A DNA stretch of 64,000 nt from Phlebopus portentosus (taxonomy: Eukaryota; Basidiomycota; Agaricomycetes; Boletales; Boletinellaceae): contig JAYXKI010000006.1 of NCBI GenBank assembly GCA_037892935.1, positions 620,001 through 684,000 on the forward strand, given 5' to 3'. Below are positions 1-12,204 of the stretch, piece by piece. The notes beneath the pieces were generated by a model that worked only from the letters and a program-made list of their open reading frames with translations, searched no databases and was not told where the DNA came from. Within the stretch, counting starts at the first letter, position 1. Each line of letters opens with the position of its first letter. Both the position numbers and the translations under genes were made by a program.

Positions 1-3000
1 ATAGTTGACTATTTCGTGCAGGTCGTGTCCATCCAATTGAAGACTGAATCCGAACTGGTCGATCTTGTCGACAAAGTTCAGAAGACGTATGAGTTCTGCG
101 CCAAGGCAGGGAATTTGGAAGACAAAACCAAATTGCTGAAGCCCATAATGAAGGCTTTGCTTGGTGAGATAATTGAATGCTCTCGCTTTGTACAGAAATA
201 TTCAGGACGCAGCTTCATCGGTACGCACGGGTTTTGATTGACTTTCTGTAGAGACTAATTCAGCGCATAGGTCGAACGACTCGACTTACTGCTCGTCAAG
301 AGGTAGAGGAACACTCAAAACTCTTGGATAGGCTCAGAGGAGAAATGAACTCGGTCATTGGCTTGCACACAGCTCAGGCGGCTGATGCAACTCGTACGTT
401 ACAATACATAATTTTCATTTATAGCACCTGCTGAGGATCTATTGCCGATCAGAATTGCAGCAACATCTCGAGGAACTCGGGAAGATACTCGAACCTTTCA
501 AGTCCATATCCGATATCTCAACTCATCCCCGATGTCTTGAAGGGACACGCAAGGAATACTTGACGTGGATCATGAATTTCGTGTCCTCGGAGACGGCTCC
601 GAATATTCTCTGGCTGTCTGGCGTAGCAGGATGTGGGAAGAGTACAGTCGCTGTTACCGCCTCAGGCAGATGCACAAAAGAAGGCTATCATCCTGTTCAT
701 CTGTTCTTCGAACGGGAGAAGAGCAAATCTAGTTCTATCGTTCGGACCATTGCTTACGAGCTCGCGTGTCGTTACCCGTCTGTCGCTCGGGAGATCATCA
801 AGACTGTCAGGCGAAATAATAACATCAAGGATAGCGAATTGAAAGACCAGTTCAAGGACCTACTCTTGGACCCACTAAACGCCGGTGCAAATGATGTTGT
901 CGGCCCCATCGTCATTATTCTCGATGCTCTCGACGAGAGCGGCAGCTCTGTTGAACGACGGCATCTCCTACGCTTACTAAAGACTGAATTTGCACAACTT
1001 CCGCCAAAAGTTCGCATTTTGGTTACGAGTCGTCCCGAGGAAGATATTGAGACATACCTGTCAGCCCAAAGGCATGTTTTTCGCATCGAGCTCGTTCACG
1101 GCACTGAGGACAGCAGACACGACGTAGATCATTATATCATAAATGAGGTGAAGGACCTGGTCAAGGGCTGTGACGACGAAATTCAGGTGCTCTGCAAGAC
1201 TGCGAACGGGTTGTTCATCTGGGCGTCTACTGCCGTAAAGATGGTGCAAGAAGCCACCATCCCGCGACGGACCCTGCAAAGACTTGCGAAGGACATTCAA
1301 TCAGTTGGCGGATATGGCCTTGATAGCCTCTATGAGACTGTACTCGAAGGGTCGGGAATCTGGCAGGATGTAGACTCGAAAGATGATGGCACGAGAATTC
1401 TGGGATTTATCTTGCTCGCAAAGGAGGCTATGGGCAGTGTCGATTCCGGAGCCTTCCTAGGATTGGAGGAAGGCATTGTAGATCTTATACTGAGGCAACT
1501 TCGATCGGTAGTTTCATACGAGCCCGGGAAACCAGTTCGTCTGCACCATGCATCCTTCGCCGACTATTTACTTTCATCAGACAGGTCCGGTGGTAAACTA
1601 TGGCACATCGACGAGACGAAGCAGAAGCAAGTCGTGACCGAGCGGTGTTTTGGCGTCATGGCAGAGAATCTGCGGTTCAACATCTGTGGGATTAAGACGT
1701 CGTTCCTTTGCAACAACGAGCTCTCAGGGCTCAGACAGCGCATCGAAGACGCGATACGGCCCCATCTGGATTATGCATGCCGATTCTGGGCGGCGCATGT
1801 GTGCGAACTGCCGTCGGAGGACAGACCGATCGAAGTACTGAGCAAGCTAAGACAATTCACGGAAAGCCACCTGCTGTATTGGTTTGAAGTGCTTAGTCTG
1901 ATGGAACAATTCGATCGCGTTGCCGTCCGAGCATTGTTCGACGCAAGTCAGTGGGCTACGGTTAGTAATTTTGTCCACGCATTTGATATTCTTCTAATCT
2001 TGTTTCAGTCAATTGACAAAGAGCTCAATACTCTCCTTTGGGAGGCGTATAGGCTAGCTAGCGTCTTTGCATACCCGATCTCGCAGAGCGCTCCTCATAT
2101 CTATCTATCTGCCATATCCCTCTGGAAGGGCGAATCGCCGATTGCGGACCTGTATTCAGAAATGCATCCTGTTGTTAAAATACATCGATTGGGAAAGAGG
2201 AATCCGACGCAGTGCATTAAGATCTTGAAGGAGCACACAGGCCCAGTCAAATCGGTTTCGATCTCCCCCGACGGAAGGTTCATCGCATCTGGTTCTGATG
2301 ATCAAACGATTCGTGTCTGGGATACCGATAGCGGCAGGCCCATGCGGAGTTTTGATGTGGGCTCGAGAGTCAATCATGTCGCGTTCTCGCCGGACAGCAA
2401 GCAAATCGTGTCCGGTGCTGTTGATGAGACGATCCGCGTTGTGAATGTTGACACCGGCGAACTCGTTTCTGGTCCATTTAAGGCGGACGAATTAAAGACA
2501 GCGTCTTATGCAGATGGTAATCGTGTCATCTTGGTTCAGGATTACGTTTTGTATTTTGAGAACGGCGAGCTCGTCTCTGTTCTGGTTGAGGACGATATCC
2601 GCTACCTCGCAGTCTCGGCGGACGGGAAGTTCGTCCTAGGTTCCAAAGGCATTTGGGATGCCGGCACCGGGAAGCGAGTCTCGGAGTTCGATGTAGACAA
2701 CGCGTTGACATATGCTGTCTCGCCAGATGGGAAGCGTGTCGTGACAGGCTCATATGATGGGACAATGCGCGTTTTCAATGACAGAGGCGGGCTCGTCACG
2801 GGACCGTTCAAGGCACATTCATCAGAAGTATCCTCACTCGCGTTCTCTCAGGACGGAAAACGCGTCGTCTCGGGTGGCTGGGATGGTACAATCGCCGTCT
2901 GGGACGCCGACAGCGCACGAATCATCTGGGGACCATTCAATGAACACACGTTATCTATCACGTCAGTTACTTTCACTCCAGACGGTAAACGGGTCATCTC

Positions 3001-4260
3001 AGGTTCACACGATAACACTATACGCATTTGGGATGTAGGCAGCACCGAGGCTGTTTCAAGTGCATTCGAGGCGCACGCGGGATCGGTAATCTCAGTTGCA
3101 TTCTCTGCTGACGGAAAACGCTTCGTCTCAGGCTCCGAGGATAACACTATTCGAATCTGGGATGTCGACGCTGGCAAGCATCTCTTGGGCCCGCTCGAGG
3201 GGCACACAGGCTGGGTCTATTCGGTGGCATTCTTCCCAGACGGCAAACGCATCGTCTCAGCTTCTTGGGATGGCACTATTCGCATTTGGGACGCCAACAG
3301 CGGCAAGCTCGTCTTGGAACCGCTGCGAATGCAGTCGGTTGGGACTTTATTGCCAGTCTCTACAGATGGGAAACGCATCGTCTCCGGCATTGGCTCCATT
3401 TCTATCTGGGATGCCGAGACTCGGGTCCGCGCATCGAAAATGTAATTTCAGTGGCATTATCTCCAGATGGCAGGCGCATCGTATCTGCTTCCGAATATGA
3501 CACGATAAACATTTGGGATGCCGATAGCGGCGAGCTCGTCTTGGGCCCGCTCGAGGGGCACAGATACAGCGTCTATTCACTGGTGTTCTCTCCGGACGGG
3601 AAGCGCATCGCATCGGGTTCTGCTTCTGCTGATGAACCGATCCGTATCTGGGATGCCGACAGCGGTAAACTCATTTCGGGTCCATTCAAAGCACACATCT
3701 CAGGCGTCTTTTCAGTCGCGTTTTCTCCGAATAGCAAGCTGCTCGTCTCTTGTTCTTGGGATAAAACGATATGCGTTTGGGATGTCGATAGTGGGGAACT
3801 TGTCCTGGGACCGCTCAGGGGACACAAGGGCGGTGTCGCATCGGTGATGTTCTCTCCGGTCAACGGGAATCGTGTCGTATCGGGATCTTTTGACAAGACT
3901 ATACGCTTGTGGGACGTGAGCAGGGACGGAATCGTTGCAGGAGATGCTGGAAAGCGAGCAACGGGTACTAGACCGTGTTCGCCCATGTCCTACGACGCAG
4001 ATAAGGGTGTAGGTCTTTACAGCCAGAACTCTGCCAGGACGGCGTCTGCGGATCGCAAAATATCGAAATGGACCTTATGTGATGATGGCTGGGTGAAAGG
4101 TGAAGAGGGTGAATTGCTGATCTGGATACCTGAGGATATGCGCGCGAGCCTGTGGACACCTCGAACCATTGCCATCCTCAGTTGTCCGTTTACGATGAAA
4201 CTGGATCTGCTAAATTCCCCTGTGGGCGGGGAATGGTCGAGTGATTATCCTCGCAAGTGA
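1..4260 (+). CDS. NACHT-WD40 STAND (NLR-like) protein, 5'-partial, with one frameshift
   Basis: This is a fungal STAND regulator, a family linked to non-self recognition and programmed cell death. The window opens inside an intron ending at 21. Exons read 22-220, 271-393 and 453 onward, so the true start lies outside the window. The first exons encode the helical N-terminal region seen ahead of agaric NACHT domains. The NACHT domain follows with a P-loop GVAGCGKS near 625-650 and a Walker B-like VIILDALDES near 912-940. From about 2220 there are some 13 WD40 units, each ending in a W/F-D or related dipeptide, enough for nearly two seven-bladed propellers. After the WDAET of one repeat (about 3415-3425) the frame moves by one base, and the repeats resume in another frame until the stop at 4258-4260. 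One base appears to be missing there. Either the gene is broken or the assembly is. The family call is firm; the intactness is not. Confidence 0.85.
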
Positions 4261-4319
4261 CATTCGATGCGTTGAGATTGTTGACTTGCTTTCTTTACGA
4301 CGCGGTGATCTCTTACTCT

Positions 4320-4346
4320 ATTTTAATTTTAATTTTAATTTTAATT
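4320..4346. repeat. (TTTTAA)n hexamer microsatellite
   Basis: About four and a half copies of a TTTTAA unit lie roughly 60 bases past the STAND stop codon. They probably fall in the 3' UTR or terminator region. Confidence 0.8.
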
Positions 4347-4348
4347 CA

Positions 4349-5820
4349 ATGTCTATGCTTTGAATTCCATCTTGCATGACTCTATCGAGCTTTTGTACTG
4401 TTCCGCAGAGCTTGACTCCTTATATCACAGGATTATTCCCGAGTCTGATGCCCTGTACTTCATAAGGACGCAATCGGCCTTGCTGTGGTCTTCACAATCA
4501 GGGGGCAATGCTCTAAGTAATTCAATCGGATTGACTGGTGTGTCTGGTTCCGTTGTCAATGACGGATTCATTGCCCAAATAATTTGGCTGTAAGCTCGTC
4601 CATGAGTTAGGACATATAGATTGCCTTATAGTCCACTTGGCATTGAATGTATGCCATCGAGATCACATTGGCCGCCATCCGAAGAACATCACACGTTATG
4701 CAATGAGATAAAGCCTATTCAAGTCGGTATGTACATAGTATGATACTCACTTTCGCAGTCTAGTCCACGATGAAGAGGACAAGGTAAATTTAGATCGAAA
4801 TAGAAAAACGTGCATGTCAGAATACCAATTCCGCCATACACGCAGGATTGAGGCATCTCGACGTTCTTCGAAGTTTCACGCTCCTTTCCAAGCGGCAATC
4901 AACAAAGATGGATGAAACTGTGGGTCGTGGGTCGAGCGTAGAAGATCATATTGATGATCGTTCCGCCGAGTGATATAGCAACTGTTCTTGCGCAGCACAA
5001 AAGACGAAGAGCACAGAATCGAAGTTATTAGAATCGGAAGGGACTATATATAGACGCTTGCGTTCCGTTCCTAGCAAAGTTCCAGGTCCAGATGCCACCG
5101 ACTACTTTCTAGGAGATCATAATTGGCACCTAAACTTGGGTCCAATTGGGCGTAGATAGTTGCGGAAAACATTGCATTTCGAGGTCGTTCCTCCTCTTCT
5201 TATGTTCTGGTGCAGGACCATAAAAAAAGGAAGCGCCGGAGCTAATTTGGCAGAAGGAGGACACCGAGGGAACGAACATATTGAAGTGACCGAAGTTGCT
5301 TGATGAAAAGAGTTTATGTGGATAGATGTCGGAAAAATTGCATCTCAACTGCAGACTTGAAAATATTCTTATGACCCTGAATCACCTGCCTACCCCGTTG
5401 TCTTGAAATCTGTTCTTAATCTCAGCTTATTCCCAATCACTGGTTTTCTTATGTACAGGTTCTGCCGATATACATATATATATAACAGGGAAAGGACACG
5501 GAAAATATCAACAGCCGCTTCTATCTTTATGACCATATTCTTCCTTCAAATGTACCTTTTGCAGGGGCATTTTACTGGTCCCGGCATGTCCAGGGCCCTT
5601 GTGACCCCAATACATCTTCTCATGCCATTCATCAATAAGATCAACCAGTGTTTGCAGGTGGCCATAAGTTGATGGTTGACTGGTATGCGGCCGATTAAGT
5701 TTCCCACCGAGGGTAAGGTGGGAAGCATGTTTCTGCCAGCGACACGTAGAGCATCTAAAGACTAAAGGTAAGAAGGGGCAATAAAGAACGAAGATGCTAA
5801 TGTGACAGACCTGGACTGGA
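4349..5820. other. Intergenic, no gene seen
   Basis: Only short unsupported ORFs occur here (up to about 90 codons), without recognisable domains or splice-linked exons. Nothing else is evident. Confidence 0.5.
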
Positions 5821-5825
5821 CGAAT

Positions 5826-7169
5826 CTAGAAACCAGCGTCTGCGTTCACACCGACCGCGAGACCGAAAAGCCAGTGAAGAACCGGATCGGAAAGATGGGT
5901 GAATATCGTATGCCAGGACATGCACATCTTTTTCAATAACGATGGGGAGGGGTCTGTACCCTGCTCCGTACCGGCTTCGCGCCACAATCGTTCTTCGCTC
6001 ACGACCTGTGCGGTCGCTTCGGAGCAAGTCAATACAGTCGTAAGCAAGACACCCTGGCATCCCGCGAGTACCCCCAGGCTCCACAGCATACCTATCGTGG
6101 GTGCTTCCCCTTCCCAGCCAAAGTTCATTAGCGCCGTGACTTTGCTCTTTGGTAACGGATTAGAGGCGCTCGAAGGTAAGGACGAGAACAAACTCCAATC
6201 ATCGCCTGGTTGTGAGCCCTGGGTGCCGGAGGCTATCATACCCCACATGACAAATGCCCAATAATAGTTCGCTGCCACGATAACCCAAATGAACAAAACA
6301 AATCGATGGAAGTGAGGGAGAGAATCCCAAATGGTCCTCTGATATTCTCGGGGTATCATGGGATCATCGGTGTGCAGATCGAATAATGCGTGCATGCATC
6401 GACCGGGGCGCCTCGTCAACTTTCATTCTTTGACTAGGATGTGGGCGATGGTAAACGGTGACTGGCTCCAAGACAGTATGTCGGTTGTGCATATTGCATA
6501 CAACGCAATTGTACACTGGGTGAGAATCGCGAAGCCAAGGACGTAAAGCGCGACGAATGACAGAATGGCGTTGTATGTTCCGTTCTCCTTTTCCATACCA
6601 AGAAGCACCATTGAGCTTGCGGCATAAGTGATCGTAAGGCACACGGCCATCACGACGTTCGCCGGTAATCCACAAGCCGAGAGCCAATCATAAGACGACT
6701 GCAGAAAGCGCAGGCTGAAGTTGAACTCGAGGCGCATCTTTCCCGAACGTCTGTCTTTCTCAGACGCAAGGGTCCATTTGAGTGCCATTTCATGAGCCCG
6801 GCCGCATGCCCAGACGGATAATTTGACAAACGTAAGGTTCAGGAACAGAAGCAAAAGCTCTCGGATTTGTGGAGGGTCTATCGTGAGGCGGAGGTTCCCA
6901 CCACTGTAGCGGCTTGGGTCCACCGGTAGTGCGTGGGTTTGCATGAGCACTGCGACGAGAATACAAGTCGCTCCGAAGAGCGTGCTCATAAGGAGACAAG
7001 TCTGTATTTGCCTCTGAGTACGAAGATCCTGTTCGACTGTGACTATTTGTGCCTCCCCGTGAGGACCATTCTCAAAAGTCCGAGTAACCGGTAAAGGTTC
7101 GGAAGAATAAGGGAATGATTGTGAAATGACGCAAACTCTTTCTTCGTATCGTTCTTTTGGGTCCGTCAT
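5826..7169 (-). pseudogene. Polytopic membrane protein gene interrupted by an in-frame TGA
   Basis: The gene reads right to left from an ATG at 7169. A 248-codon part has several hydrophobic segments (near 7000-6950, 6850-6780, 6680-6600 and 6560-6490). It stops at a TGA (6423-6425) and continues in the same frame for another 190 codons with more hydrophobic segments, ending at 5826. Flanking codons read VKE-stop-KLTRRPGRC. No GT-AG intron of sensible length removes the stop without changing frame. The stop is one transition away from CGA (Arg), which would fit the basic local context. The family is not recognised beyond being a fungal multi-pass membrane protein. It could be a null allele, a recent pseudogene, or a gene with a non-canonical intron. 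Confidence 0.55.
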
Positions 7170-7172
7170 TGC

Positions 7173-7720
7173 AATTTCAGTTACCCTAAAAAACGTTTGT
7201 CAGCAACGTCCAGTTTCACGCTGACATGAGCTCACAAGTTGCATGAAGCCATTTTGCTGCCCGGTGAGGACAACAACAGAATCCTTGGCAGTGGGTTCTT
7301 AAGTCGAACTGCCTCAGCTTCATGGGCAACGGGTCCCGGGCTAGAAATACAAATAACTTCGGCCCCATGAGCAAAACCATGACGGGAAGTGCACGGCAGG
7401 CTATGAACACGGCACAGGTAGCATAGTTCTATGAGTCTCGATTGAATGGGTTCGCATGACCATCCGGCCTCCCTGTTTCAGGTGGACATCACGGAATATT
7501 GCGATCTCAGGTATTACTTCCCGCGCTACGCATAATTGCATGTTCAGCGCGTGAATGAGGAGAGCAGAAGCCGTGCCGATGTCGATATGAGCGTCAAACG
7601 TGAAATTCTTTAATCATTTGTAAATTTCAGCATGTCTTCTCCTGCAGGATGACAATCAGCCAATAGTATCAGCCGTACCTTCGAATCCTTGAAAATAATC
7701 CTGGATGCTTTCGTTGATTG
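7173..7720. other. Intergenic, no gene seen
   Basis: This spacer lies between the membrane-protein gene start and the DPH4 3' end. No coding exon is supported on either strand. Confidence 0.5.
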
Positions 7721-8233
7721 TCACTCGGCGTCGCCCTCGCCTTCCTCCAAAACTTCATAGCCGATATAGACAACTTCCGAGCACTGATCGCAAGCAGATA
7801 GATGTCGGTCATCCAGCATGTCCTTTTCGGTAATTGAGTACATCCCTCCGCAACGGCAAGTGTAGGTCCATTTTACAATTCCTGCATCATCGGACTCCAC
7901 GAAAGAGAATTCCTTTAATGAAATGACTTGAGCGGGTCTAGGGCCGGCTTTTGCATGGCCGTCAGATATTAAACCAGCTTGAGAAATAGAGACATCATAT
8001 GCAGTTCGTGCAGTGTCGTCAGATAAGACACGATATGCATCCTGGATGCGAGCAACATCGAAAGTTCCCGAGTGTTCGGAATGCGTGAAAAACGATGTCT
8101 TCTTGTCCGGATGTGAGGACAGCAAAACGCGACGATATGCAGCTTTTATCTCTGCATGGCTCGCAGTTAGGGATACACCGAGTACTTGATAGTGGGTGTG
8201 TTCTCGGGTCATGATAGACGGGGTGAGGTTCAA
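7721..8233 (-). CDS. DPH4: DPH4-type J-protein, diphthamide biosynthesis
   Basis: This is a single-exon protein of 170 residues. The N-terminal half is a J domain: the HPD tripeptide sits in SSHPDKK near residue 40, followed by the helix containing QDAYRVLSDD. The C-terminal half is a CSL/DPH zinc finger, with a CRCGG motif near residue 126 and CDQC about 22 residues later. That order (J domain, then CSL zinc finger) is the DPH4/DNAJC24 architecture. DPH4 is a J-domain partner needed for the first step of diphthamide formation on elongation factor 2, and it carries iron through the CSL finger. Two in-frame ATGs exist (8233 and 8212). The second lies right before the J domain and matches the usual family start. 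The acidic C-terminus ends EEGEGDAE. Confidence 0.9.
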   Translation of the reverse strand: MNLTPSIMTREHTHYQVLGVSLTASHAEIKAAYRRVLLSSHPDKKTSFFTHSEHSGTFDVARIQDAYRVLSDDTARTAYDVSISQAGLISDGHAKAGPRPAQVISLKEFSFVESDDAGIVKWTYTCRCGGMYSITEKDMLDDRHLSACDQCSEVVYIGYEVLEEGEGDAE

Positions 8234-8407
8234 CTACAACTACAGTATATTTATTTACCTTTACTTACGCTTACATAAGTGATTTGCATAATCGCTCACG
8301 TCTGTTTATGGGTGGGGCTCTCTTATTTATTGGCGTTCATTGACGTGCCACTCTTCGACCGCGACGATTACATCTCGAGCGGTGTCTACGACTAAATTGT
8401 AACCAGT
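8234..8407. promoter_or_regulatory. Divergent promoter shared by DPH4 and the makorin-like gene
   Basis: Only 174 bases separate two divergent start codons, so both promoters must overlap here. A T/A-rich patch near 8245-8265 and a purine-pyrimidine mix near 8340-8400 are visible. No defined element can be named. Confidence 0.5.
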
Positions 8408-10565
8408 ATGAGCGAGCGACCCATTACATCCAAATCACGAGGAATATGCCAATACTTCCGGTCAAGCAGAGGATGTCGTAACGGGGACGCGTGCAAGTTC
8501 CTTCATGGTGACAACGAAACGCTTTCACCTTACGACAAGAGCAAAACGTGCAAGTTTTACGCAGCAGGTACATTGTGTTTCTCATGCTGGAGTGGTATCC
8601 ATTCTGAGTTTCCTTCATCTCGTTTAGGTTTCTGTAAACGCGGCGACAAATGCTGGTTTAGACACGTCAATTCTACAAGTGGAGAGTCTAGTATAGAACT
8701 GGTATCATCTACCAACACCGGGACCAGCACGGATCCTGACAACGAGGATGGACCGACCATTTGCTCTATCTGTCAGGAAATGCCCGTGACCTATGGTCTG
8801 CTTGGTGTGTGCGTTCCTATTAGCACATCTTCGTTCTAACTAATGCATGCGCCCCTTCCCATCCGGAACAGAGGACTGCAGTCATGTCTTCTGTCTGGAG
8901 GTGCGACTCATAGTTGTATGACTACTATGTTTCGCTCAGGCTTTGTTCTCTAGTGCATACGTGGCTGGCGAGACCCATCTGGTAAATCGCAAGACATCGT
9001 AATATCGGGGAACACTAAGCGTTGTCCGTACTGCCGGAAGTCATCGAAGTTCGTCACGCCCAGTAGTGTGTTTTATCCCGACGGTGATCCTTTGAAGGCA
9101 ACGACCATTGCGAATTACAGGGCTAGCATGAGTCGGATACCTTGCAAGTACGTAGCTCTTGAGCACACCTCTTTATTGTCCTTACCTTTTTTCCCTGAAG
9201 ATATTTCGAGCGGTCTCTCCCTGGCTCTAGATTTTGTCCATTCGGGAAAGATTGCTTTTACCAGCACAAAGAGCTAGACGGCACGGATTTTGTATTCGAG
9301 CGCGGTGCGGACTATTATATGTCGGTGAGACTGCTGCTCTTTTCCGTTGAGTGACTTCTCTGCTAACAAACGTCCAGAAACGTGGCCGACTTCGCGATCG
9401 AAGAGCGGATGCGACGTTTGTGGATTTGCTAGCCTCTCTTCAACGACGCAGATTGGATTTGGACTTACTTCAAGCAGCGACTGCGCTGCGGCCCGACTTG
9501 CGGGCTCATATTGAATCAGTGTTTTCTCGCATCCGCAGAAATCTACGAAATATTGGCCAGAATTTATCTGACACTCTTGTACGTGAGCTGCTTGTCATTA
9601 TAATAATCCTGGTCTTCGTTCTAAGTGTACTATGATGCATTGTATATGGTTTCCAGCGATCCGACATTATAGAGCATCTTGAATCTTTTGATACTCTCAC
9701 AATGCCATCTGAAGATGATCATGTCGAGGAAGCGCAAGTGCCCTCATCCAGGCCGTCGATCTTGGCCACACCGGAAGACAGTGCTCCCACTTCTGCTCTC
9801 CCTCTCACTCGTGCGTTTATGGACAGGAATATACCTTCGGAATATGTCGATTCTTTGCTGGACGTTGCGGAGTCAGAGAATGAGGAACATGATTCTCACG
9901 AAACATCCATAGGTTCTCTTTCGACTCGGTCCCGTCGGCACAGCCTACCGGACCTTGCCAATTTATTGAACTGGACTAGCCAGTCAGATGTCTCGGTGCA
10001 GATAGTACGGGAGTCTGAAATAACGAGGTTTGCCGACTCTGAGCAAGAAGCGCTCGACGAGTCAGAGCATTTAAACATCGACGAAAGGCAAGAGGGTATC
10101 GTACCTTCTGGTTCAGCGCTCAGCGATGATACGGCGATGCCCGAGTCGTACCTTTCTAGCGTATTCTCTGCGCAGCATTTAATCTCAAGCGGGCCCGTGA
10201 TTGATCAGGAAGCTAATCCGAACGACGAACGACCCTCGTTGCCCGCAGATGCCTCACCTTCTGACGATGACATCCGCACCCCAGGTTGTGAGCCGAGACG
10301 CAAACCAGAGACGCGCAGCGACCCCGCCGCACGACGCGCGAAATCAAGTAACAACATCACGTCGTGTAATGGGCGGAGGAACGGTGGACAGAGCTTTGTA
10401 ACGGATGGACGGGGTCGTGTTGTTGCGACGGACGATTCGACGCACGCGGACAGCGCTTCGTTGGCATTCTGGGGCACTCCGGACATAGCGCCGCAATTAG
10501 ATTCGGCAAATGAGACGAATGAGCAAGCGTCAGTAGGATCCGGTCCCCTTGATGATCTTGACTGA
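8408..10565 (+). CDS. Makorin-like CCCH/RING E3 ubiquitin ligase
   Basis: Seven exons fit: 8408-8567, 8628-8804, 8872-8900, 8954-9147, 9201-9324, 9378-9578 and 9657-10565, giving 597 residues with every phase consistent. Two CCCH zinc fingers lie at the N-terminus (C-x8-C-x5-C-x3-H types around CQYFRSSRGCRNGDACKFLH, the second split by intron 1). A RING finger follows, beginning CSICQE, with the C-x-H-x2-C-x2-C core across introns 2 and 3 and ending CPYC. A further CCCH finger comes after it (CKYF...CPFGKDCFYQH). CCCH-RING-CCCH order is the makorin layout, indicating a RING E3 that may bind RNA. After the fingers comes an Arg/Leu-rich segment and then about 300 residues of acidic, Ser-rich sequence that is probably disordered. 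This tail is long for the family. The 29-base third exon encodes the RING core. Confidence 0.85.
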
Positions 10566-11769
10566 TGTTAAGGGGATTACTATGGGGGAAGGAGTTAAAT
10601 GTCGTGCTGATGGGGGTGGAGGAATAAGGGGGAGAGAAGGAGAGCTGATACTCACCTAGGATGATAGTGAATCTTGGTCGCTTTGTAATTCTATACGTGC
10701 GCTCTACAACATTATCTGTACAAAAAAATTCAACTCCGCTTCAAATGAATCAAAACCTGTGCACGCCCCCGCACGTCTTGCATACCTGCGTGCCTCCGAA
10801 GCTACTGTTTTGATTGTGTCTTCCATTCCCCAGTACAGCGACGTCCTGAGAGGGGGGTTTGATGGGACTTGCTGTTGACCGTGGCATTGTGACATGGGCT
10901 TCCGGTGGTCAACAAAGCTCAGAGCTCTTGGGAATCGAAAAATCTCTGCAGCATGCCCGCCCTGTCTGCGTTTACGTGATCATTGTGCTACCCGAGACGG
11001 ATGACTTTGTCAGATATACTCCTTGGGACATTCTTCCTGGGACGATAGCGTGGAGAAAGTTACACTGACCTATAGAGCAGCATGGTTTAATTATTTGTCC
11101 ACATAGGTCTCGGGAAGTGCTCCGTGGTCCGCAGATGCTGTGCGATCTCGTGGATGTGAGAACAGCTTGGGCTCTTCTAGAGTCCTAGGGCTTATAATTT
11201 GTTGGCTTGAAGAGGAGCATTGCCGATCTGCCGTATTGTTCGAAGTTAAGCACTGGATTAGCGCATGTTCACGGGAGGAGAAGGTGGCATGTTCAGTCTT
11301 CCAAAAAAGCGCACGGTGGACAGCCTCATTCTCCAGATTCACTTGACTAGTCACTGATGAACGGGCCGTAAGAATAAAAAGGTAGAGTCATCAAATGAGT
11401 CCTAGAAGCTCTGAGAACACCTCGATTTGGGTTCTACTGAAAATGGTGCTGCCTTAACCTAGAGTTACGCAGCTCTTCCATCAAGTTCTATGATGCTGGA
11501 CCCTACCCTAGTAAAGCATGACTGCAGTGAGGCCTTGATAACTTCAGGTAAATGGGTCAGTGTACAGCCCCAGGAAATTTATCGAGGTCGAAGTACCTGC
11601 GCAGAGGAACACGTGTACGATAGATGATATAAAGGCGAGTCCGCGATCCGTCAAGTAGCCTGCAACAAATCCTCGAAAGCTAATTGCCGACCAATTTCTT
11701 TCTTGCTTGCTTGTCATCACGCGTTCGCCTAAAATCTAGAAAGCAAATACATCAATATTTCTGTCTGGC
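10566..11769. other. Intergenic, no gene seen
   Basis: Short ORFs on both strands lack domains or splice partners. A stretch near 11219-11265 vaguely resembles part of 5S rRNA but does not hold up (see rejected items). Confidence 0.5.
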
Positions 11770-12204
11770 ATGACACGCAACAACGCGAACTATAATCACC
11801 ACTGTGGCATAAAGGCCTGCAAAGGCCACATTCTCACGCCGGGAGGCGGATGTAGCAAGGGCTGCGATGGCTACGTCCAATGCGAATCCAAATATGGATG
11901 CACGAACCAAGTTCAGCGCTCAGGTGTATGTCCTGCCTGTAGTGCCAGAGGTAAGCGGCTCTCGATTCCTGCCCTACCAAAAGGATACAGCGCAGCCTTG
12001 TCCTGTGCTAAAAGGTCTTTAGCGGGTTGCTGAAAACTTGGACCATATGGATAACAATAAAGCGTGTTTCTGACGTTCTATATCACAGAAAAGGCTGAGA
12101 AGAGAGAGGAGAAAAGAAAGAGCAGTTCTGCAGGCAGTAGAAACCGCAGCGCTTCGAAAAGCCAGAAGGTAGACCATTTTTGCAATCTCTGTTACTTGCT
12201 CTGA
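11770..12204 (+). CDS. Small cysteine-rich protein, unknown function
   Basis: Two exons (11770-11950 and 12089-12204) give 98 residues. The intron is a good GTAAGC...ACAG with phase 1. The first 60 residues hold ten or so cysteines in pairs, with spacings including C-x4-C, C-x3-C, C-x3-C, C-x4-C and C-x2-C, interspersed with His and Gly. This suggests a small metal-binding or knotted domain. There is no signal peptide. The second exon encodes a lysine/arginine/serine-rich tail (EKAEKREEKRKSSS and so on) that could be a nuclear localisation or RNA-binding segment, and ends with another C-x2-C. The CU-rich upstream sequence and ATG context suit a start. I do not recognise the family. The gene stands alone between long spacers. 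Confidence 0.6.

Noticed and set aside
1961..2008. Possible intron in the STAND gene (GTTAGT...TTTCAG, 48 bases, in frame)
   Set aside because: It is in frame and the translated sequence looks like normal coding sequence, so it was kept as exon; RNA data could overturn this.
3347..3986. Minus-strand ORFs over the WD40 array
   Set aside because: They are shadows of the repetitive WD40 coding sequence and recur with the same repeat-derived words.
11219..11265. 5S rRNA-like words (GATCTG and GAAGTTAAGCAC)
   Set aside because: The flanks do not match a 5S gene and the spacing between the words is wrong.
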